Below are positions 1 through 5,418 of a stretch of 5,418 nt of DNA, in pieces. Numbering within the stretch: position 1 is the first letter of the stretch; each line of letters starts with the position of its first letter. The notes beneath the pieces were generated by a model. That model ran no database searches. It was given only the letters and a program-made list of their open reading frames with translations, and was not told the origin of the DNA. Where the stretch lies: positions 1-5,418 of the forward strand of contig CAYOMP010000179.1 of the NCBI GenBank assembly GCA_964405075.1, given 5' to 3'. The position numbers and the translations under genes were made by a program. Origin of the DNA: CAYOMP01 sp964405075. Lineage in GTDB: Bacteria; Bacillota; Clostridia; Lachnospirales; Lachnospiraceae.

Positions 1-435
1 ATAAGAAATGTACGTTCAGAAATGAATGTACCACCTAGCAAAAAAGCCAAAGTATTTGTTGTGTCTGAAAATGAAAAGGTAAGAAATACATTTGAAAATG
101 GTAAAGTATTCTTTGCTACACTTGGATATGCCAATGAGGTAGTAGTTCAAAATGATAAGACAGGTATAGCTGATGATGCGGTTTCTACAGTTATTCCAGA
201 TGCAGTTATCTATATGCCATTTGCTGAATTAGTAGATATCGAAAAAGAAATTGAACGTCTTAAAAAAGAAGAAGAACGTTTGTCAAAGGAAATTGCCCGT
301 TCTAATGGAATGCTTAATAATGAAAAATTCACTAGTAAAGCACCGGCAGAAAAAGTAGCAGAAGAAAAAGCTAAACTTGAAAAATACAACCAGATGATGG
401 AACAGGTAAAAGAACGTTTAGCTCAGTTAGCATAA
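1..435 (+). CDS. valS: Valyl-tRNA synthetase, C-terminal part (5' end outside window)
   Basis: This is the last 144 residues of valyl-tRNA synthetase, the cytoplasmic class I enzyme that charges tRNA-Val with valine. The reading frame is open from base 1, so the ATG at 22 is internal and not the start. The fragment begins IRNVRSEMNVPPSKKAKV, which is the conserved end of the anticodon-binding region in ValS. A short alpha/beta stretch follows, and then a charged helical arm from about residue 80 to the end (IEKEIERLKKEEERL, then NEKFTSKAPAEKVAEEKAKL). This is the C-terminal coiled-coil tRNA-binding arm found in bacterial ValS, and its NEKF..KAP turn between the two helices is typical. The C-terminus looks complete, with a TAA stop at 433-435. 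A terminator follows 12 bases downstream, so valS probably ends its transcription unit here. The catalytic HIGH and KMSKS motifs lie upstream and cannot be checked. Confidence 0.94.
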   Translation: MRNVRSEMNVPPSKKAKVFVVSENEKVRNTFENGKVFFATLGYANEVVVQNDKTGIADDAVSTVIPDAVIYMPFAELVDIEKEIERLKKEEERLSKEIARSNGMLNNEKFTSKAPAEKVAEEKAKLEKYNQMMEQVKERLAQLA

Positions 436-447
436 TATTAAAAGGAT

Positions 448-479
448 GAGGAACCTATATTTATAGGTTTCTCTTCTTT
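448..479 (+). terminator. Intrinsic terminator after valS
   Basis: A 12-bp stem (448-459 with 462-473) contains one G-T pair and otherwise matches perfectly: GAGGAACCTATA against TATAGGTTTCTC. In RNA the inner A-U pairs would open to give a larger loop than the two unpaired bases. The tail is TTCTTT, a slightly broken U-tract, so termination may be incomplete. It starts 12 bases after the valS stop codon. Confidence 0.75.
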
Positions 480-585
480 GGATATACGCGAAGCAACTAG
501 AAGAACAATCATAGCAATTATAGGTACTTTAAAGTAAGCTGTGAATAATATGAGAATAGTAGCCAAACGTTATGGAGAGATTATT

Positions 586-2586
586 GTGAAAAATTTATAT
601 ACAAAATTTAAAACTAATGAATATGTCCGGAAAACATGGAATTTTTTGAGAAAATTCTCTTTGTTAGGATTACTTTTATTATCTTTTGGAATATATTTTC
701 TAATTGAAACAATTTCAAGACATTCTATATTTGAGTGTATCAGTTATATGATTGAAAAGCCGGCAGTATATGCATATAATGTCTTGATTTTGTTTACTAC
801 ATATACAATTGTGTATATTACAAAACATCGTAGATTTACAACTCTATTAATAACTATGCTGTGGTTAGCAGGAGGAATAGCTAATGGAGTCGTTCTAGCA
901 TTCAGGGTTACACCATTTACAGGAACAGATTTGACATTGGTAGTAAACGCATTAACGTTAGTAAATGCATATCTGTCTATTGAACAGCTATTGCTTATTG
1001 GTATTGGTTTAGTTTGTGCAATTATTGTATTGGTGTATGCATGGGTAAAATTGCCAAAAAGACTTGATCCAATCAAATATAAAAGAAATATTGTATTGAT
1101 TGCATTGGCATTTGGTGGAATAATGGCTTTAACTAAAATTAATGTTGAAATTAGAATATTATCAACATATTTTGGAAATATTGCTTTTGCATATCAGGAT
1201 TATGGATTTCCTTATTGTTTCTTAAATAGTGTATTTGCCACAGGAATAGACTGTCCGAATGACTATTCTGAAGAGTTAGTTAAACAAATTGTTGAGGATA
1301 GTTATGAAGAAACAGACGAAAATGTAAATAAACCAAATATTATTTTCTTACAGTTAGAATCATTTTTTAATCCGGAATTAGTTAAAAGCCTTACTTTTTC
1401 AGAAGAGCCGATACCTAATTTTAAGGCGTTGCAAGAAGAATTTTCTACAGGTTTTTTAACGGTACCGTCAGTGGGTGCAGGAACTGCTAATACTGAATTT
1501 GAGATTATGACTGGAATGAGTTTAAGATATTTTGGTCCGGGTGAGTATCCTTATAAAACAGTACTAAAAACTCAAACCTGTGAAAGTGTTATGTATGACT
1601 TGAAGAAACTGGGATATTCAACTCACGCGATACATAATAATGAAGCGGATTTTTATGATAGAAAAACTGTATTTGCAAATATTGGATATGATACATTTAC
1701 TTCAGAAGAAATGATGAACGTTAAAGAATATACACCAATGGGTTGGGCAAAGGATGAATGCTTGATTGAGCAAATAACAGATGCTTTAGAATCAACACAA
1801 GGTTCTGACTATATATATACAATATCAGTGCAAGGACATGGTGGTTATCCGGCAGAACCTATTTTGGCTAATCAGGAAATTGAAGTGTTTGGATGTTCAT
1901 CGGAGGAAGAAAAGAATTCGTTTGAATATTATGTAAATCAGATACATGAAATGGATGAATTTATAGCTGATTTGATAGAAGAATTATCTAAAATAGATGA
2001 AGATATTGTTTTGGTTATGTATGGAGATCATTTGCCAACACTTAATCTTGAGGCTGGAAGATTAGTTAATCACTCATTATTTCAAACGGAATATGTTATA
2101 TGGGATAATATGGGGTTAAATAAAGTGGATAAGAGCATTAAATCATATCAATTATCAGCTATGGTATTGGATAGATTAGGTATTCATGAAGGCACTTTGG
2201 TATCATTTCATCAAAATCAAAAAGATAGTTTAACATATCAGGCTGATTTAAATGCAATACAATACGATATGTTGTATGGGGAAAAATATATTTATGATGG
2301 AGAGATTCCATATGAAGCTTGTGATTTGAAGATGGGCGTAAAGGAAATAAAGTTGGAAAATTTAATAAAAACATCCTATATGTCTTACACATTAACAGGG
2401 GAAAACTTTACAAAAGCAAGCGTCGTGTATCTTAATGATAAAGAAGTGGAGACAACCTTTGTTAATTCCTCAATGCTTAGGATAGAAGGTAGCATAATAA
2501 AAACGGGAGATACCGTAAAAGTATACCAAATGAATGATACCTATGGGATACTGGCTGAATCAAATGAAATAGAAATGACAAATTAA
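586..2586 (+). CDS. LTA synthase family phosphoglycerol transferase with C-terminal IPT/TIG-like domain
   Basis: This is a membrane-anchored, extracellular-facing sulfatase-fold enzyme of the LtaS type. The family transfers glycerol phosphate from phosphatidylglycerol onto a glycolipid or glycan, building lipoteichoic acid or a related polymer. Numbered from the GTG at 586, there are five hydrophobic segments (about 24-43, 61-79, 86-106, 134-154, 168-184), as in LtaS. The catalytic domain runs from about 250 to 550. It has metal ligand E258 (FLQLESFF), nucleophile T300 in GAGTANTEF, H350 and R359 in the substrate region, H418 (VQGHGGYP), and D481-H482 (YGDHLP). These match Staphylococcus aureus LtaS E255, T300, H347, R356, H416 and D475/H476. 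Residues about 585-665 form an added Ig-like domain. The start at 586 is preferred because GGAGAG lies six bases upstream; GTG 541 and ATG 550 in the same frame (15 or 12 more residues) have no clear ribosome binding site. The exact polymer made is not shown by the sequence. Confidence 0.9.
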   Translation: MKNLYTKFKTNEYVRKTWNFLRKFSLLGLLLLSFGIYFLIETISRHSIFECISYMIEKPAVYAYNVLILFTTYTIVYITKHRRFTTLLITMLWLAGGIANGVVLAFRVTPFTGTDLTLVVNALTLVNAYLSIEQLLLIGIGLVCAIIVLVYAWVKLPKRLDPIKYKRNIVLIALAFGGIMALTKINVEIRILSTYFGNIAFAYQDYGFPYCFLNSVFATGIDCPNDYSEELVKQIVEDSYEETDENVNKPNIIFLQLESFFNPELVKSLTFSEEPIPNFKALQEEFSTGFLTVPSVGAGTANTEFEIMTGMSLRYFGPGEYPYKTVLKTQTCESVMYDLKKLGYSTHAIHNNEADFYDRKTVFANIGYDTFTSEEMMNVKEYTPMGWAKDECLIEQITDALESTQGSDYIYTISVQGHGGYPAEPILANQEIEVFGCSSEEEKNSFEYYVNQIHEMDEFIADLIEELSKIDEDIVLVMYGDHLPTLNLEAGRLVNHSLFQTEYVIWDNMGLNKVDKSIKSYQLSAMVLDRLGIHEGTLVSFHQNQKDSLTYQADLNAIQYDMLYGEKYIYDGEIPYEACDLKMGVKEIKLENLIKTSYMSYTLTGENFTKASVVYLNDKEVETTFVNSSMLRIEGSIIKTGDTVKVYQMNDTYGILAESNEIEMTN

Positions 2587-2617
2587 TGGAATTTTTATTA
2601 ATTTTCACGCTATTTAA

Positions 2618-2645
2618 TTGAATTACATTAAATCTTTGATATAAT
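2618..2645 (+). promoter_or_regulatory. Sigma-A-type promoter for the FapA-family gene
   Basis: The -35 box TTGAAT (2618-2623) and a perfect -10 box TATAAT (2640-2645) are 16 bases apart. A TG one base before the -10 makes it an extended -10 element. Transcription would start near 2652, giving a leader of about 90 bases before the ATG at 2741. An inverted repeat TTTAAT-N8-ATTAAA (2613-2632) overlaps the -35 and could be an operator, but in DNA this AT-rich it may be chance. Confidence 0.7.
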
Positions 2646-2740
2646 AGTCTCATAATATGTAATTTTATGTTGAAAGAAGTTTGGAAAGATTAATTTTCTG
2701 TACTCGATAACACTTAATGAATTAGGGAGGAGGTATTTGT

Positions 2741-4135
2741 ATGGCATCAACTTCATATGTAAAGATATCACCAGATGAGCTTATGGCATATATATATATG
2801 GAAGTCCCTAAGGATGGCGAGATTTATACTCGCGATGATGTAATAGATTTATTAAAGAAAAACGGTGTCGTTTATGGAATCATGGAAGATGTCGTGGATG
2901 GGATTGTTAAGCGTGGTGCATATGGCAGAGAAATAGCTGTTGCCAAAGGCATTGCTCCAGTAGAAGGAGCGGATGGGTTTTACGAGTTTTTCTTTGATAC
3001 AAAGCCTACTGATAAGCCTAGAATTAGAGAAGATGGAACAGTAGATTATAGAACTATTAGTGCTGTTCAATGTATTATGGAGGGGCAGGTGCTAGCAAAA
3101 TATACACCAGCTGTTATGGGAACCCCGGGAAGGTCTGTAAAGGGAAGAGAATTAACAGGAAAAAGAGCGAAGGATTTGATGCCCCTAAAAGGAAAAGGAT
3201 TCACACGTTCGGAGGATGGATTGACATATACTGCTTCGATTGATGGTAAAGCGGAATATACTTCTAATGATAATAGGCTTGTTGTTAGTAATATTTTGGA
3301 AATTCGTGAAGATATCAATTTTATTAATGGTAAGTTAGACTTTAGAGGGGATATTGTTATACATGGTAGTGTTGAGAGTGGTTGTGAAATAACTGCTACT
3401 GGCAGTATTACTATAGATGGAAATATTGAAGCTTCTAATATTACAGCAGGTAAAGACATAATCTTAAGAAATGGAATGCAAGGTGGTGGCAGAGGTACAG
3501 TTAGAACTAAAGGTAGTATTTATGCTAAATTTATGGAAGGCTGTAATGTGTACGCTGATGGAAATATTGTTGCTGATGAGTTTATGAATAGTAAGGTTAA
3601 TGCAGGTGGTCATATTGAAATGGCAGGTAAGCTGGGATTAATACTAGGTGGCAGTGTTCATGCTATTCGTGGTATTCATGCAGAGAATATTGGAAATGCA
3701 GCTGAAATTAAATCTACAATAAAAGTTGGCGTGGATCAAAATGTATTTGAAAAGATTAATCTTTTGAAGAAGGAAATAAAAGAGATTAATGAAGCCTTGG
3801 ATATGATTTCAGAAGAGCTTGCAGAGTTTGAGAAAGTAAAAGGAAATGCTCCAAAGTTCCAACTTCAGAATATTCAGATGCGTACAACTGGACATCTTAG
3901 AAATAAGATTAAGTTTAATGCACAGTTAGCTGAAAAAGGAGCAGAGTTGAAGAAACTATTGACCGTGGTAGAAGATGCAAAGAATGCTACAATAACTGTT
4001 TCTAAGTATTTATATCCAGGTACAACAATTAAGGTTAATTCAGTGTCAAAAGTTATTGAAAGCAAATGTTTAAGCGTAAGCTTTTCAAGCGAAAAAGGTG
4101 AATTAGTGACAAATGATGTATTTGTTTCGGTGTAA
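2741..4135 (+). CDS. FapA (DUF342) family protein
   Basis: This 464-residue cytoplasmic protein belongs to the FapA/DUF342 family. The family is named after a flagellar assembly protein of Vibrio, but in Clostridia its role is mostly unknown. Residues 1-185 form the N-terminal FapA domain, with the family-type segments IAPVEGADGFYEF (71-83) and GTPGRSVKGREL (127-138). Residues about 190-330 are a run of short glycine-rich beta strands (IHGSVESG, ITIDGNIEAS, YADGNIVADE, IEMAGKLG), expected to fold as a right-handed beta-helix like that of bactofilins. Residues about 335-412 form a charged coiled coil, and the last 50 return to beta structure. There is no signal peptide or membrane segment. The start is firm: a perfect AGGAGG (2728-2733) sits seven bases before the ATG. 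The gene has its own promoter and terminator, so it is probably monocistronic. No flagellar gene is visible nearby, so a motility role is not supported here. Confidence 0.9.
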   Translation: MASTSYVKISPDELMAYIYMEVPKDGEIYTRDDVIDLLKKNGVVYGIMEDVVDGIVKRGAYGREIAVAKGIAPVEGADGFYEFFFDTKPTDKPRIREDGTVDYRTISAVQCIMEGQVLAKYTPAVMGTPGRSVKGRELTGKRAKDLMPLKGKGFTRSEDGLTYTASIDGKAEYTSNDNRLVVSNILEIREDINFINGKLDFRGDIVIHGSVESGCEITATGSITIDGNIEASNITAGKDIILRNGMQGGGRGTVRTKGSIYAKFMEGCNVYADGNIVADEFMNSKVNAGGHIEMAGKLGLILGGSVHAIRGIHAENIGNAAEIKSTIKVGVDQNVFEKINLLKKEIKEINEALDMISEELAEFEKVKGNAPKFQLQNIQMRTTGHLRNKIKFNAQLAEKGAELKKLLTVVEDAKNATITVSKYLYPGTTIKVNSVSKVIESKCLSVSFSSEKGELVTNDVFVSV

Positions 4136-4194
4136 TTTGGAATATTGAAACTGAAATAGGTAATTACTGAAAATCAAGATAATTTGTATTTTAT

Positions 4195-4233
4195 AACAAC
4201 TATATGATAGAGATATTGTATAGTTGTTTTTTT
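4195..4233 (+). terminator. Strong intrinsic terminator after the FapA-family gene
   Basis: A perfect 10-bp stem, AACAACTATA (4195-4204) with TATAGTTGTT (4219-4228), encloses a 14-base loop and runs straight into seven T residues (4227-4233). It lies about 60 bases after the stop codon at 4135. On the opposite strand there is a shorter A/T run but no gene that would need it. Confidence 0.88.
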
Positions 4234-4256
4234 ACGCAATCAATGAGGAGAAAATT

Positions 4257-4386
4257 ATGTTTATACAGGTTTTTGACGAGCACTGCGAGACTCGCAAAGA
4301 GTGTTTCTCACAATTGAGCCAATCAGGAATATAATGTAGCTATTTGTAAGCATAAAGATTTTGAAAAATGGAAAATATTGCGATAA
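4257..4386 (+). pseudogene. Frameshifted small-gene remnant, possibly the start of a response-regulator receiver domain
   Basis: An ATG at 4257 has an excellent ribosome binding site (GAGGAG, 4245-4250, six bases before it) but opens only 25 codons, ending at TAA 4332-4334. Shifting frame by one base near 4329 restores a readable sequence, YNVAICKHKDFEKWKILR, ending at TAA 4384-4386. Joined, the two parts give about 42 residues: MFIQVFDEHCETRKEC, FSQLSQSG, then YNVAIC. This pattern resembles the first beta strand, first helix and second strand of a CheY-like receiver domain (typically IL-V-DD-E--R----L---GY-V). The phosphoacceptor Asp region would lie beyond the end and is absent. The family guess is weak. 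Alternatives are a genuine 25-residue peptide, a leader peptide, or a sequencing error in a small intact gene. No promoter of its own is visible; the terminator at 4195-4233 lies just upstream. The rest of the 4136-4458 gap holds only that terminator and a possible folC promoter. Confidence 0.35.
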
Positions 4387-4393
4387 GTTTAAC

Positions 4394-4423
4394 TTGCATA
4401 ATTAGAGTTAATTATTGTAATAT
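4394..4423 (+). promoter_or_regulatory. Possible promoter for folC
   Basis: TTGCAT (4394-4399) and TAATAT (4418-4423) are 18 bases apart, a tolerable sigma-A arrangement with one or two mismatches per box. Transcription would start near 4430, about 30 bases before the TTG start. folC needs a promoter here because a strong terminator closes the unit upstream. The surrounding DNA is so AT-rich that chance matches are likely. Confidence 0.4.
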
Positions 4424-4458
4424 TGTTTAGTAAGATTATTAGAAAAAAGGTGAATAAG

Positions 4459-5418
4459 TTGAATTATCAGGAAGCTGTTAAATATATATTAGATGTTCCT
4501 AAATTTACAAAAAAGAATCCTATGGAGAATACCAGGAGACTTATGGAGATATTAGGAAATCCTCAGGATAAAATAAAAACAATACATATAGCAGGGACAA
4601 ATGGAAAGGGCTCTACCAGTGCATTTATTAACTCGATTTTGCGAGAAGCAGGGTATAAATGTGGGATGTTTACCTCACCACATTTAGAGAATATTCGGGA
4701 GCGATTTAGAATAAATGGCGAGATGATTGGCGAAAAAGATTTCCTTGAATTTTTTATAGAGGTAAAGAGGGCAATAGAACAGATGAAAGAAGAGGGATTT
4801 TCCCATCCTACCTTTTTTGAATGTATATTCGCTATAGGAGTGTTAAGTTTTTATAAAAATCAGGTGGATTATGCAATTATAGAAGTCGGAATTGGTGGAT
4901 TGACGGATACTACTAATTGTATTGAGAAACCAGAAATATCAGTTATTACAAGTATTGGCTTGGACCATACACAGTTTTTAGGAAATACAATTGAGCTAAT
5001 AACAAAAGAAAAGGCAGGAATTATTCGAAAGAATATTCCGGTTGTATTTGATGGGACCAAGGATGAAGTAAAAAAATGTATTATGGAGGTTATTTCGGAG
5101 TTTGACAATGAGTATTATTATTTAAGTGAAGAGAAAAATATAGATAAACATAGCTTTTCTACCACAATACTAGAAATTACCAACAAAAATATTGATTTTT
5201 TGCTTAATAATGGTTATTATGGTAGTGTTAGGTTTTCACTAGGGCAAATAGGTAATTATCAGGTAAAGAATGCTTCGTTAGCCATTATGGCAGTTAGAGC
5301 ATTAAATATAGGAATAGCTGATAGTAACATTTACTCAGGAATAGAGAAAGCCAGATGGGCAGGCAGAATGGAATGTGTACTTCCTAATGTTTATATTGAT
5401 GGAGCCCATAATGAAGAT
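4459..5418 (+). CDS. folC: Folylpolyglutamate synthase / dihydrofolate synthase, N-terminal part (3' end outside window)
   Basis: FolC is a cytoplasmic Mur-ligase-type enzyme that uses ATP to add glutamate to folates. Many bacterial members also make dihydrofolate from dihydropteroate. The first 320 residues are present, and about 110 should be missing given a usual length near 430. Visible motifs are the P-loop HIAGTNGKGST (43-53), the substrate loop TSPHLENIRERFRINGE (72-88), TFFEC (118-122), EVGIGGLTDTTN (142-153), SIGLDHTQFLG (165-175), EKAGII (184-189) with K185 in the position of the lysine carbamylated in this family, and the start of the C-terminal domain with IDGAHNED (313-320). The start is TTG 4459, with AAGGTG (4447-4452) six bases upstream; the resulting MNYQEAVKYILDVPKF matches the usual FolC N-terminus. 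GTG 4450 is in frame but lies inside that ribosome binding site. No frameshift or missing motif is seen. Confidence 0.95.
   Translation, partial: MNYQEAVKYILDVPKFTKKNPMENTRRLMEILGNPQDKIKTIHIAGTNGKGSTSAFINSILREAGYKCGMFTSPHLENIRERFRINGEMIGEKDFLEFFIEVKRAIEQMKEEGFSHPTFFECIFAIGVLSFYKNQVDYAIIEVGIGGLTDTTNCIEKPEISVITSIGLDHTQFLGNTIELITKEKAGIIRKNIPVVFDGTKDEVKKCIMEVISEFDNEYYYLSEEKNIDKHSFSTTILEITNKNIDFLLNNGYYGSVRFSLGQIGNYQVKNASLAIMAVRALNIGIADSNIYSGIEKARWAGRMECVLPNVYIDGAHNED

Noticed and set aside
22..435. ATG at 22 as the start of a separate small coiled-coil protein
   Set aside because: The frame is open to base 1 and the upstream residues IRNVRSE continue the conserved ValS sequence, so this is an internal methionine.
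442..537. A 31-codon open frame between valS and the LTA synthase, reading EEPIFIGFSSLD then IREATRRTIIAIIG
   Set aside because: It has no ATG or GTG start and no ribosome binding site, and its first half is the valS terminator hairpin, so it is most likely chance.
546..551. TAATAT as a -10 box for the LTA synthase gene
   Set aside because: No acceptable -35 box is found 16-19 bases upstream and no extended -10 TG is in the right place.
744..1076. Minus-strand open frame of 110 codons, and the other minus-strand frames at 2159-2392, 2852-3070, 3067-3459, 3874-4065 and 4869-5108
   Set aside because: All lie opposite well-supported genes, show no recognisable family, and are explained as shadows of the + strand coding sequence.
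2580..2604. Perfect 8-bp inverted repeat AAATTAAT / ATTAATTT around the LTA synthase stop codon as a terminator
   Set aside because: The stem is entirely A-T, only TTTT then CACGC follows it, and it would be very weak. In this composition it is probably chance.
4160..4167. Palindrome GTAATTAC after the FapA-family gene as an operator
   Set aside because: It is short, AT-rich, and not positioned near any promoter; a chance match is sufficient.

Overview
The window looks like ordinary chromosome from a low-GC Firmicute of the class Clostridia, most likely a Lachnospiraceae-type organism. The support is AT-rich DNA, strong AGGAGG-type ribosome binding sites, use of GTG and TTG starts, and protein types typical of that group. 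All recognised genes lie on the + strand. There is no rRNA, tRNA, CRISPR array, insertion sequence or phage gene.

Layout: the window opens inside the last third or less of valyl-tRNA synthetase (valS, to 435), followed by an intrinsic terminator (448-479). Next is a membrane-anchored lipoteichoic acid synthase-like phosphoglycerol transferase (about 586-2586) with an extra C-terminal Ig-like, IPT/TIG-type domain. A good sigma-A promoter (2618-2645) then serves a FapA/DUF342 protein (2741-4135), which ends at a strong terminator (4195-4233). The 323-base gap that follows holds this terminator, a short reading frame with an excellent ribosome binding site that appears frameshifted and truncated (4257-4386), and a possible promoter (4394-4423). 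The window ends inside folC, the folylpolyglutamate/dihydrofolate synthase gene (TTG start at 4459, C-terminus off the edge).

The genes do not form one pathway. valS and folC are housekeeping genes that are neighbours in many Firmicutes (as in Bacillus subtilis). Here they are separated by about 4 kb carrying two surface- or cell-biology-related genes, at least one with its own promoter and terminator, plus one gene remnant. I see no sign of a new defence, mobile or biosynthetic system. The most interesting points are the broken small gene before folC, the extra domain on the LTA synthase, and the split of the valS-folC pair.
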